Below are positions 20,401-31,308 of a DNA stretch of 64,000 bases, in pieces. Within the stretch, counting starts at the first letter, position 1. Every line of letters starts with the position of its first letter. The translations under genes were made by a program, and so were the position numbers. A model generated the notes under the pieces. The model did not search any database. It saw only the letters and a program-made list of their open reading frames with translations, and was not told the origin of the DNA. The stretch covers positions 18,151,001 through 18,215,000 of the forward strand of contig NC_081815.1 of assembly GCF_030704535.1 (NCBI RefSeq), in the 5' to 3' direction. The stretch is from Vitis vinifera (taxonomy: Eukaryota > Streptophyta > Magnoliopsida > Vitales > Vitaceae).

Positions 20401-22199
20401 TGTCTCCCTTAGGACAATTTGGGCATGTTTAGGATTTTTTTTTTTTTTTTAAAGAGTAAAAATCACATTTTTTAAATTACTTGAAATTGTCATTTTGATG
20501 TATTGCCTTCCAAAGTTATTCCAATTAAAAAACTCCTAGGATTTGCACATAAATACCTAGGTTTAAGACTATTTAAAGTTACAAACGTAATTGAGAACTC
20601 CTAGGTTTGCACATAAATACCTAGGTTTAAGACTATCTAAAGTTACAAACGTAATTGAGAACATTGTCATAGCTCTATGCTATTCTTCTAACTCTCAAAA
20701 TCTTTTAAGAACAAATCTTAAAAGTCCTCTTGGTGGAAAGATAAGGAGGCATGTCGATCTACTAGCCTCGACTAGAAGCACGAGGTGCTATGTCAAGGAC
20801 GTGAAAGAGTAGTATAGGTGTTGACCAATATAAGATCTTCAAGAGTAGGCGCATCCAAATAAGATAATATGTACCTTCTTTGCATATTTAATGGATTTGA
20901 TTTGCTATCAATTGGACCAGTGGTTTTACACCTATAGATGTATCTGTAGGTGGCTTCCATGTACATCATCTGTCCTTGATTATTGTGGATTGAATCTTTT
21001 ACAGTCTCTCATATCCTTGAAGTTGACATGGTTGATCCTGAATTAATGGGAAACTAAAAGAATATTAAAAGTTGAAATCGGACCATAAAAGCTTGGACAA
21101 CCTATTGACCGCCCCTCTAGGTAGTTCCATGAATAAAGAAAACATTTTATTTTTCACATTTCACAATCAAAACAGCAAAAAAAAAGGTGAAGTATGTTTC
21201 CTGGCTGCTAATTTCCACATCTGCCCATAGTTTTCAAAGAATCTGCATATTTTATTCTTGAAATGGTATAATTCATCCATTTGTCTGTGTGTCAAAGTTT
21301 TAGCATTTTAGTCAAATTTAGATGTAAAACCTAACCAGCAAGACAGGTTCCTGTCAAAGATAGATTTTGGGAGAGGACCATGACCAGACGAGAAGCATAT
21401 ATTTCTAGGAAAATTGGCCCATATATGCATTACGCATACATTACCTGTTGCTTCTGTGGCCGTTGCTCATCAAAATCATTCCTAAACATATGTCTATGAC
21501 CATTAAAACGTTAGCCTAAAGTTGAAAATGATAGCATTCAAAAACTAAGCACCAGAACAATATAACTCCAGAAAATGAAGTTAGCTAACTCACTATTCCA
21601 TCCTTCAGGTTTTCCTGCCAAGTCCTTTGAGACAACTCTTAATGAGTAAATTTCAACTCTGCACATAAGAAACTAAGTGACATAGCATGAATCAAATAGT
21701 TGAAGTAACAGGTACAAATTAAACATTTTCAAAGAAATATTAGATACATCAGCCACATACATTCCTAACGAAGCTTCTGGATTATCTACATCAGCAGCAT
21801 CAAGAATCTTGAGAGCATTCCATACCTGTATTTCAGAGCCAATTATTCAGACTTTCTGATACAAAAGCACCAGAATAAATATTAGGAATCAGTATTATAG
21901 CTGTACTGATAATAATGGCACCCATAGCAGTAGTAAGGAGGAAAAAAGTACTCTAATAGAATCACCTCTTTGTAGGACAAGGATCGATGTTCTGAAATGA
22001 TTGAATTCAATTTTTTCTTCAGCGCTTCACCTTCCAAATGCTCCACTTGGGCATAATAACTGCTAACATCTTCACAATCATATGAAAGTGAAAGAGATGA
22101 ATGATCATAGGCCTCTGCAACAAAATTGAAGCAAAACAAGAAAATGAAGATAATCCGAGAAGCCCATCTCCATGAGATAAAAAAGAATCTGAACCACAT
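14430..22199 (-). CDS. Secreted endonuclease I-family nuclease, 7 exons
   Basis: Exons (minus strand, coding): 22199-21966, 21825-21761, 21658-21594, 17217-17131, 17060-16930, 15513-15408, 14632-14430. All introns are GT...AG and phases join to 296 codons plus stop. Residues 1-30 form a hydrophobic signal peptide (IIFIFLFCFNFVAEA). The motif NREHLWPRS (residues 121-129, spanning exons 3/4) is the beta-beta-alpha-metal His-containing core of the bacterial endonuclease I family, followed by DLHNIRPAD (140-148) and NSSRGNKYYGE (152-162). The C-terminal exon encodes LLEWNEIDPPSREEKLRNER and HNRNPFVDHPEYA, strongly conserved in plant members as I know them. Predicted role: non-specific nucleic-acid hydrolysis in the secretory pathway or apoplast; inferred. 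The third intron (17218-21593) is about 4.4 kb and holds an LTR. Any 5' UTR exon upstream of 22199 was not resolved. Confidence 0.85.
16143..16385. mobile_element. MITE-like element in nuclease intron 5
   Basis: About 240 bp beginning around ATCCGTTTGGCAATGCTTTT and ending TACCAAACACACTCTTA. The two ends are imperfect inverted repeats (GTTTGGYA... / ...TACCAAAC). The interior is AT-rich with a long A-run. A target duplication was not clear, so the superfamily is unknown. Confidence 0.45.
17749..18140 (+). mobile_element. LTR plus primer-binding site, retrotransposon fragment in intron
   Basis: An LTR of about 235 bp (TGTTAGGC at 17749 to ...CTACATCA at 17983) is followed after two bases by TGGTATCAGAGC (17986-17997). 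That is a perfect match to the initiator tRNA-Met complement. The LTR has an AT-rich TATA region near 17880 and ends in typical CA. A short internal stretch follows (about 17998-18140). No gag/pol and no second LTR were found, so this is a 5' fragment or a TRIM-like copy. It lies in nuclease intron 3 on the strand opposite to the gene. Confidence 0.65.
18815..19010 (+). repeat. Two-copy diverged tandem duplication, about 100 bp
   Basis: CTCTATTTTCTCTTC... followed by AGGTACTTGGCTACAATAAG (18857-18876) is repeated about 100 bp later as CTCTATTTTCTCCTC... and TTGGTACTTGACTAAAATGA. Clearly related but diverged. It lies in the large intron of the nuclease gene. Confidence 0.5.
20531..20659 (+). 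repeat. Recent 65-bp tandem duplication
   Basis: Unit 20531-20595 starts AACTCCTAGGATTTGCACAT. The second unit, 20596-20659, is nearly identical with one lost A and one C/T change. It lies in the large nuclease intron. The small divergence suggests a recent event. Confidence 0.8.
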
Positions 22200-22753
22200 G
22201 CAGTTCCATAAGCCCCTATAGAAAAGGCAATGATTAGAAAACCTTCAGATTGGTGTGGAATTCAAGAAACACTAACAAATATTATTTGAATAGGAATGGC
22301 AACATCAAAGTTGAGAAATAAAAGAACTTTTAATTATTGATGATGTACCATAAGACACAAATTGAGACCATTTCAAATGGTTTTACATTTTATAAGAGTG
22401 ACATAGTGACAAAACGATGACTACAAAAAAACAAGAGAAGCTTACATTTTACCAAATTGCCTTGACTGCAAGTGGCTGAGGTCCAGGTGGGATTGATTGC
22501 CCCAGATCAAAAAGCAAATAAAGTACCAATTGACCCTTAAAAAACAAAAAATAAACATATAAATATAAATCCTCCCCAAATACACTAATCGTTGTGTTTG
22601 GTCCAAAGAAGGGAAGGGAAGGAAAGATAAGATTTAAAAAGCTCTAGTTGGTTGGTCTACTATACTAGTGCAAGGAAAAAGAAGTGCGACGCATCCTCCC
22701 TCCCTCCTAAAAAAATGATGAGAGCAATTTTCAGACAAGTCAGGTACATATTT

Positions 22754-22830
22754 TCCTCTCTCTCTCTCTCTCTCTAACAACACCACCACCCCCCCCCCCC
22801 CCCCCCCCCCGTCCTCCCTCCCTCCTAAAA
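22754..22830. repeat. (CT)n and C22 homopolymer with short flanking duplication
   Basis: A (CT)n tract at about 22755-22776 is followed by CACCACCA and an uninterrupted run of 22 C residues (22789-22810). The words CCTCCCTCCCTCCTAAAAAAATGA occur on both sides in near-identical form (about 22694-22717 and 22812-22835), a short duplication bracketing the microsatellite. Run length may be affected by assembly error. Confidence 0.75.
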
Positions 22831-23060
22831 AAATGAAAACTGAACAAAAAAAAAAACAAAAACAGAAGTCCCTAACATAGAAACTCTTTGACTTCTCATC
22901 CCTACGGAAACAGTGCATCAAACTCAAGGGGGCATGAAATCTCCAAGGAAATCAACAAGAGAAATAACTGCTCTCTTGTCAACCTATCAACTTCTTCATT
23001 AGCCAATCTAGGCTGCCACAAGGAGCAATGCAATCACCTATCTCTACGTCCAATGTTAGT

Positions 23061-23790
23061 GTCTTCAAGACCCTCTATGACCACTAGTCACCCAAGACAA
23101 AATTCTTGTTGGGTTCCTTCACCAAAAGATTGATGTCTAAGAGGGAATATATTGAAAGTAATTGTAGTAAAACTAGGGATAGAAACAAGGATCTAATGAA
23201 AACTGATAACCACGGGATACCTAAAACTAAAAGCAATCATTCTGTTGTATTGGATCAATTATCCATTCAGTGGGATATCACAGAGGACCTTACCTACAGA
23301 ATAACAGCAGGATGGATAAAGTGGAGAAATGCATTGAAGTGTTGTGCAATGAAAAACCATCTAAGAAATTAAAATGGAAAATTTACAAGACCACTACAAA
23401 GCCAGCCATAGTGCGTGGTACAGAATTTCAGACAACTAAAAAACAAACTTTTCATGAGAAATAAATAAAGAGTTTAGCTGAATGAAGATGATAAGAATGA
23501 TCAATGGCAATTTGGGGAAAGATAGGACATTGATCAAGGATGAGATAAGGAAATTTCATCTAAGATGATTCCACCCTGTGCAACAAATGACTATGAATGC
23601 ACCAGCATGGAGGAGTGATGCTATTCAAGATGAAGATACCAAAAGAATAAATGAATAGCGAAAAAGATTGTGTGTAGAAATGATGAGAAAAGATATAAGT
23701 GTCAATGATTTAATGGAGGAAATAGCTTGAGATAAAGTGAAATGGCAAAAAGAAATTCATGTAGCCAACCCAAATAACTGGGATATTCGG
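23061..23790 (+). pseudogene. Degenerate non-LTR retrotransposon (LINE) RT C-terminal remnant
   Basis: Scattered frames carry the C-terminal part of a plant LINE reverse transcriptase: YRITAGWIKWRNA (about 23299-23337), then a frame change to LCNEKPSKKLKWKIYKTTTK and PAIVRGTEF (about 23340-23428), then GKDRTLIKDEIRKFHLR-like residues near 23518-23567. In intact relatives the same order reads as an I-x-x-GW-x-KWR block, LK-K-Y-x-x-x-x-RPA-x-YG-E, and a K-D-x-IRNE-type block. Frameshifts and stops show it is dead. Ends are undefined. Confidence 0.6.
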
Positions 23791-23799
23791 GATTAAAAC

Positions 23800-25860
23800 C
23801 TTGCTGAGTTGACTATTTGGGGCCTGTATTCACTGACCCCATTAACACATTTTTCTTTTCTTGAAAATAAAAACAATAAAAATATTTTAAAATAAAAAGC
23901 AGTTAGGTTATCATTAGGAACTTATTATTAAAAAAATAAATAATTGATATTATAACTTAACTCTACTTCCGTGTTATTTAGTTTATGCATCTAGGCAGTT
24001 ACAAATTAAATAATTTGGCATTTCAGGAAAGTACACTTTACTGATATCTATATTATCAAATTGAAGCAGGCTTACATAAAACTTGTATTGTTCCAGGTTC
24101 AAGAACCAATAATCCTAGTGCAAAAAGTACTATGAGGAAAGCAAAAGACAGGTTACTGCAGATATCCCACTTGTGGGATCATGATTGGGGCATCCTTGAG
24201 TGAAAATTGAATTCCCACAACAGAGATAAGGTTCAACTGGTTGGATCTCATATGCAGAACACCACTTTCAGTTCCACCAAATTGCGGAGAATTCGATGGT
24301 AGGGATTGCCTCAATCTCAATGATAAGCAATTGAACAGTATAACTGAATTGAATCTAGACATGGGGTGCCTAGAGGGGAGGAATTCACCAATAGATTGAT
24401 GGTGCCCTTTGGAATACTGACAGTGAGGATATTCAAGTTGAGCTTGTCAGGTTCCAACAGGCCTCTACTGTTTTGGAATATCAAGGTTGGTTTTAGTGCC
24501 TATCAAATCAAGCATGAACTGGAACAAAGCACCAGTTGTCAGGATTTTTGTGAAAAGGATTGGAACCTTGACTTCAACAGGAAGACAAGATGTACCAACC
24601 TTGCATTATGACTGCAACAATTTCTTTTGCATGACTACAAAAGGAAAAAATTAAAAAGATGGTTAATGACTCACAATGAGACAATCAGCCAACCCAATGA
24701 ATTATTGCAGGAGTACCCAGCAACAAGCAGATACCCAAATTCAACATAAATCTAAATAATAATATCAAGAATTACACTTTGTAAACAAATTCCCAAAACA
24801 TTAATGACAGAGAAAACTGAAGAAAAGAAGAGAGAATAGAATTTTGAAATATATGTTTCATGGCTATGCTTAATGTCATTTTCATATCCAAAACCTCAAG
24901 AACTCACACAAAAGTGAAGCTGAATTGTTGCATTAGGCCCGCTTAAATGGCAGTTTCTATTGATTTTCCACGAACATGTTCTTAAAACTATATTGTTTTA
25001 GAAACAACAACAATAAACATGTTCCCTTGGGACCTTCCAAATTTTCAACTGCTTGCAATTTTTAAAACTTGAACAACAAATTCAGAAAATATTGAACTTA
25101 ATCAGTTCTCAAAAACAAAAAATATTTTCATTGTCATTTTTATTTTTTTCTGTTCCATCATAAGAGAAAACAGTTCTTATCTCCCTCCCAAGAACCCCCA
25201 TTTTATTTTCTTCTGCTTTTTCCCAGCACCCAAATGTAGTAGATTCCAACTATCCAAAAATTCCCCAATGCATACACTCCTCAATAACAGTAGAGAATAC
25301 ACTAAACCCACTAAACCCTTCTCTCAAATTGCTTTTCCAGATATACACAATAACATTGGTGCAATTCTTCTGATGAACCCTCAAATAAATACTACCTATA
25401 TCTACTCAGAAAAGAGTTTCTAGTGAAATTAGCATTGCCTATTACAATTTGCAATGTACAGATAGCTCATCTCAGAGGCATTTCGTCAAACAGGTTATAG
25501 CTACAGGAAAAGAGCGTGTATATGAAGGGCCACTAACCTAGTGGGGCTTCTGGAAATTGGATTGGGACTCCAATTATGGTTTTGGATTGATTTATAGTGA
25601 AGTTGACAGCTGGGATTCCGCACAGTGGTACGTGGAAAACAACTGCTCAATTTGAATAGCTCCCATGGTTTCTTCTGAATATGATTGCAGAAAATTAATG
25701 TGCAGCTGATTATTGTAGAGGACTGCATAGCTTTGCTTCTGGGACTTCTCCAATTGGTCCAATCCTTCAAAATATAAAAGGGAAAAAAAAAATATATATA
25801 TATATAAATATAAGGAAAAAATAATAATATTCTTATGAGGAAAAAAAAAATACCCTTGTA
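23800..25860. other. Upstream region of the nuclease gene, no gene recognised
   Basis: Moderately AT-rich. Short open frames occur on the minus strand at 24153-24362 and 25501-25770, but neither resembles a family I know and neither is linked by convincing splice sites. A (TA)n tract lies near 25790-25805. Confidence 0.5.
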
Positions 25861-25865
25861 TTTTT

Positions 25866-27265
25866 TTTAGAGGACCGAATAAGATCGGATAAAATATGAT
25901 TTGTATATCTTAAGATATTATATCACATTGGATATGATATGCATAAGATATGATTTCCAATGAAATATAATATCATTATCGACATAATTTATGAATATAA
26001 TATTTTAAAATAATATATTCAATGGATATGAGATATAATATATTATATTTATGTTTAATATGTGAAATGAATAAAAAATAATAAAAAATATATATTATTT
26101 TTTCATGTTTAAATAAAAATTATATTATATTCAAATATTTTTTATTTAAAAAAATAAAATTTCATTTATGTTTTACAATATTTATGATTAAAATATTTAA
26201 ACTTTATAAATAAATTTTTTAATTTTATTTAATATATAAAAATAATTTATATATAATGTATTAATATTATTTTATAAACACTTTTTTGAGTTTCTCTTTT
26301 ATTTTTATTATATCCTATCAATATAATAAGAAAGAGGATATTATATCATATCTCATGTTTTGTTGATGATGGGATATGATAAGTTATCTCATCACTTATC
26401 GTATATTATGTTCAACAAAATATAAAATAGGATAAATGGTGGGATATATTATCCACCCCTTTTTTGTTATCCTTTTTATGTTAATCTCATAGTAAGATAA
26501 GAGATATACATATCTCATATATAAAAAAAGAAAATTATTAAATTTTTTATTTTTTAATGTACTTATTTTATAAAATAATTTTTATTATAAATTAAATTTA
26601 TGATTTAAAAAACTAAAAAAAAAATATTTATAAAATAATATCAATATATGATATATAAATTAATTTTATATATTAAATAACTTAATATAAAAAAAATTTA
26701 TTTATAAAGTTTAAATATTTTAATCATGAATATTATTAAACATAACAAAATTTTCATTTTTTTTAAATATAAAATATTTGAATGTGATATAATTTTTATT
26801 TTAAATATTGAAAATCAGTTATATTTTATATTATTTTTTATTCATGTTACAAATTAAATATAAATATAATATAACATATCTTATTCAATATCCTATCTTA
26901 AAATATCATGTCCATATGATATATATGTTTAATGATATTATATTCTATTGGAATCATATTTTATGATATGTATATCCTATCAAATGAGATATCATATCAT
27001 ATCTTATTCCGCCGACCAAACGTAACCTTAATGTATGAGATATGTATATCTCATATTTTACCCCGGGAGTAACATATTTCATAAGAAAGACATGAAAAAT
27101 AGAGGGTAAATAATATATTCTACCACTCATTTCATCTCATGTTTAGTTAAACACAAGATAGAATAAGTGATGAGATAACTTATCATATCTCGTCACTAAT
27201 CAAACATATAATAGGATATACTATACTCTATCCTATGTCATATCCGATCAACCAAACGTAGCCTC
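25866..27265. mobile_element. AT-rich hairpin-forming MITE cluster
   Basis: Extremely AT-rich with long inverted repeats. About 26160-26255 pairs with about 26620-26770 (shared core ATTAAAATATTTAAACTTTA), and 26371-26400 pairs with 27162-27191 (core GTGATGAGATAACTTATCAT). Two right-hand termini of the same type occur: GACCAAACGTAACC (27014-27027) and AACCAAACGTAGCC (27250-27263). A degenerate left end is near 25871 (AGGACCGAATAAGATCGG). This fits two nested or tandem copies of one foldback/MITE family. No transposase; superfamily not determined. Confidence 0.6.
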
Positions 27266-27269
27266 AATG

Positions 27270-30075
27270 TTTTTAAGTATTACTATTGGATTTGCTAAAA
27301 TTCTTAATAGAAATTTTATTTTAATATTTATAGTTTTTTAAATAACTTGTAAAAATTATTAATTTTAAATTTATGCTTAGTTTGAAATTTATGTTTTGTT
27401 TTAAAAGTGTTTTTAAAAACATATTTGAAAATAATTTTTGAAAATTGTTTTTTAATATTTCATAAAACAAAAGCCTATTTGTGAACTTCAAATGTTTTTA
27501 ACTTATTTTCTACACGTATTTTTAATTTAGTTTTTATGTTTTTAAAATAAATTTTATATATAATATTTCATTTTTAACCATTCTTCATATTAATATATGT
27601 ATTTTTTTTTTTATAAAATAACATAAAAAAAACATGGTGAAAATAATTAAAAACAACTTAAAGATATTCTTTAAAATAATCTAGTTTTCTATTTTTTTTT
27701 CAAATAACCAAAAATTATTTTTAAAAAAAGTTATCATATAGTTATAATTATTTTATGTTTTTAAAAACAAAAAACATCAAATATATACCAATGTCAATTT
27801 AGGGTTCATTTGGTAATATTTTCTGAAAATTGTTTTAAAAATTTATTTTTTTATTTTTTAATTTAAAAACAAATTTAAGAAAATATGGTGAAAAGAGTTC
27901 ATGTTTTTCTTTTGTTTTTAAAAAAATAATGAAAATAACTTTCACTTATTCACTAAAAATTATTCTTTATTTCATTTTATTTTTAAAAATTGTTTTCAGA
28001 TAACAATGGTCACATAATATTAGAAATTTTTAAAAACGGTTTTCTATTTTTAAAAACAAGAAAAAACATGTTAATTTTGATGGAAAAAGTAAATCATTTT
28101 TGTGTTTATTTCTTCACCCACTAAGTGAATCATAAAAAGGTAAGGCAGTAAAATAATGAAAATGGAAAGGCATTTCAAAAAGCTTTTCCTTCCACATCAA
28201 GGGGATGGATGACACACTTTCCTTGAAAAGTAATTTTCACTTCAAAATCTTCCCTAACTTTCCACCATCATCGTTTCCTTCACTTCTCATTTCCCAATGC
28301 TCTTACTTCCAAGTTCAAAGGATACCATCATTTACTATAAGTCTATAACTAGGCTTGGTCCACGTGCAAGGCACGTGAACTCTAGCCAATAATGTATTTT
28401 CTTTTATATTTATATCGATTTTAATTATTTGAAAAAAATATATATAAGAAAATAATTTTTGAATATATTTTCTTTTATAACAATTATATTTACCCATTTT
28501 TACATTACAAGTGTAGTACAAATTAAAATTAAGACAATATAAACTTATGAAGTATTATTTTCATTTTAAAAGAAAAAATATATGTGATATTATAAAATTT
28601 GTCTACGCAAATTTTGATTTATGAAATTAAAGAATAAGAATGAATGTCTTGTTCACTTCCCAAGTTGGAGATCCAATTTATGGAAAAAAATAAATGAAAA
28701 TAAAAATAAATCTAAATTGGACTTTATTAACTTTTCAGATTTATTTAATTTATTTTTCCTATTTTATATAAAGATTAAATATTTTAAAAATACATGAGTT
28801 TTTAATTGATTTTAGGGTAATTTGATTAATATGGTTTTTGAAAATCTAATTTAGAAATCTAATATTTCATCATTTTTTACCATATTTTGACAAAAATATT
28901 ATCATTTTTTTCTCATAAAAATGACTATTTTATTTTAAAACCTACTTATAAACACTTGAAATAATCAAGGATATTTATGTCAAAAATTGATTAGTGTTCA
29001 AATAAAAATACTGAAGAAATTGACTTCATAAATATGATGATTATTTCATATCTTTTAATCAATTAATTCTTAATTTTAATTATATTTTTCATATAATTAA
29101 GTTTGAGTAATAAAACTATTTACCAAATACAAAATGTGACATTTTAATGATTGATGAATATTTTTTTTGATATATTATCAAAAATAGCCAAAACCCTAAT
29201 TTAAATATTAATTTTGAGTATTTAAAGAAGTTCACTCATAGTTAGGTAGTTGAGGTGGGTGTGGCACATGACTCTTTCCTATTGTCTTGGACCCATATCC
29301 AATAAAAGACAAAAGTCCCTTGCCCATCAAATTAAATTGGAAGGTTTTAAGTATGAGTCTTGTTGGATGTGTCCTATTTTAGAATTTAAGGAAAATATTT
29401 TCCACTTTGATGATGAGGAATGAGGACAATATATTCAATGTCTTAATGGCATCACATCAATTCAATGCCACGTACTTTCCAAATAATCGATTATACATAA
29501 TTCAACCATGTCATAATAGAAATGATATGAAATTAAAAAACACAACTACTACTTGAACAAATATCTCATGACACGAGATTTTAAAATATGAGATATCATT
29601 TGAAAAATGATTGAAGAGTAAGGTATTTTCTCGAGGTATTGCCCAATGGTCCTTCGAAAACCGACAATCTAAATATAAAACTTGAAAACTTTATTATAAT
29701 TGAAGCAAAAGGAGAGTGGATGTAAGTTTATCGCATCGAGTCACTATATATCAGAGGTTGCACTTTTTCTATCAAATAAATTTTATTATTCATTAACCTA
29801 AATGCATTTAACCACCATATATTAAATAAAAATTTGTTTTTGAATTTAAAAAATTTAGAGCTATATTTATAGTATGTATTTTAGTTATTAATATAACATT
29901 GAAGCATCCAAAATAACTAAAAAGCTAAATAAATTGAATACAAAAAAATGTATAAAAAGAGAGAGAGAGAAAAAAAAAAGATAGGTAATGATAGTATAAT
30001 GGATTATGAATAGAAACCAATATTTTTTAACCATTTTAATTTATTTTTTTATTTTAATTTTGTTTTTCTAGCTTA
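27270..30075. other. AT-rich intergenic DNA with MITE-like debris
   Basis: No gene recognised. GTTTTTAAAAAC/GAAAAC-rich stretches at about 27380-28080 resemble the subterminal parts of the Harbinger-like elements elsewhere in the window, but clear ends and duplications were not found. Two CACGTG palindromes lie close together near 28360-28376. A short (GA)n tract is near 29960. Confidence 0.5.
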
Positions 30076-30080
30076 CTATT

Positions 30081-31303
30081 TGATATAACAAAGGCTATGA
30101 ATAATTAAGGAAAATACCCAAAAGGGGGGGTGAATTGGGTTTTTCAAAATCTTTTTCCACACAACAATATATGCACAAAATAAATAAAGGAAAGAGATAA
30201 AGGTAGAGAATTCAAACTCAGATTTATAGTGGTTCGGCACTCCCTTGCCTACGTCCACTCTCCTCAATCTCCTAACCGAGTGAGGGTTCCACTAACTTGA
30301 AGCTACAATCAAGCTTTCAATCGTCTTACACTTGGATTCCGGCTCCAATGGGCTCTTACACAATCTCTTCAAGATTTGAACCACTTGAAGGCTTTCACAC
30401 TCAGTTTACACAAGGATGAAACTCTCAACCTAGCTTAAGGAAGGCTCAAGTACAAGAGAAAGCTAGGATGAATTGCAAGAGTGCACTAAGAATATGCAAT
30501 TGATGGTTTAATGCACTAAGAAAGAAGATGAGAGCTTTTTGATCAAGAACAGGTAGGTAGGCTTTGAATGCAATTGTTCTCTTAGTCATAAATGAATAGG
30601 AACTCTCAATTTATAGGTTTCTAAGCTCGGGAGACAAAAACAGCAGAAAGTAGCCTCGACCGGACGAGCAAAGGGTCGACCGGATCACTAGCCGTTTGAG
30701 CATTTAATGCATAGCAGGTTACCGTTGCCTCGACCGGAATTCGACCGGACATCGACCGGACCTCGACTGGACAAAGGGTGAGGCTCGACCGGGAAGAGGA
30801 AGCTACTGGGAGAGAGAGAAAGTTTTTGTGTCTCTCTCGACCAGACCTCGACCGGACAAGGGAAACCGGTCGACCGGTTACCCAACCGGTTGAGCCGGTT
30901 GGCCATAGCCTCGACCGGATGAGCCTTTTGACCCTGAAAACCTATCCTTTTTTATTTCTTTCTTTTCCAATACTTAGGCAAGGTCTTTAGGAGAGTTAAT
31001 ATGTCAATTTTGAGTCAATTTGCCTAAGGTATATTTGATAAAACTCGGGTTTTAAAGAAAATCAAGTTTTAAAGAATAAACCGAGTTTTCTAAGATGCAT
31101 GAAAATGTATGAACATCCTAAGTGCACTCATGCTATCATCTTACATTCATTTCCTATGATCACAAGTCTTCCAAATGGTCTTTATCCCGTATTCGTTTGA
31201 TCCTTGAGATTATACCTGAGATTCTTAACAATTTAAAGCAATTAGTCACTTAACCACGGTTTGTTATCATCAAAACCTGATTAGGAGAACCCTTGGGCTA
31301 ACA
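30081..31303 (-). mobile_element. Solo LTR, 1223 bp, copia/SIRE-like
   Basis: On the minus strand it starts TGTTAGCCCAAGGG and ends TTGTTATATCA. A 5-bp duplication, CTATT, flanks it (30076-30080 and 31304-31308). Features common to long plant copia LTRs are present: GTTTTGATGATAACAA near its start (about 31258-31277) and the CACCCCCCC stretch near its end (about 30123-30131). No internal region is attached, so it is a solo LTR left by LTR-LTR recombination. It contains a TCGACCGGAC-rich array (30655-30925). Family placement is from recognition only. Confidence 0.8.
30655..30925. repeat. TCGACCGGAC-type short-motif array inside the solo LTR
   Basis: At least ten copies of TCGACCGGA(C) or close variants occur between 30655 and 30925, with spacing from 10 to about 60 bp. 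The densest part is 30728-30775. A cluster of CCGGT/ACCGG palindromic words (GGTCGACCGG, CAACCGGTTG) lies near 30866-30900. This is a CpG-rich island within very AT-poor-in-CpG surroundings, so it stands out. It may be an LTR enhancer or regulatory block; not demonstrated. Confidence 0.7.
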
Positions 31304-31308
31304 CTATT

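Noticed and set aside
24153-24611. Minus- and plus-strand open frames upstream of the nuclease gene
   Set aside because: Some gene-like composition, but stops in between and no recognised family; left as an unassigned stretch.
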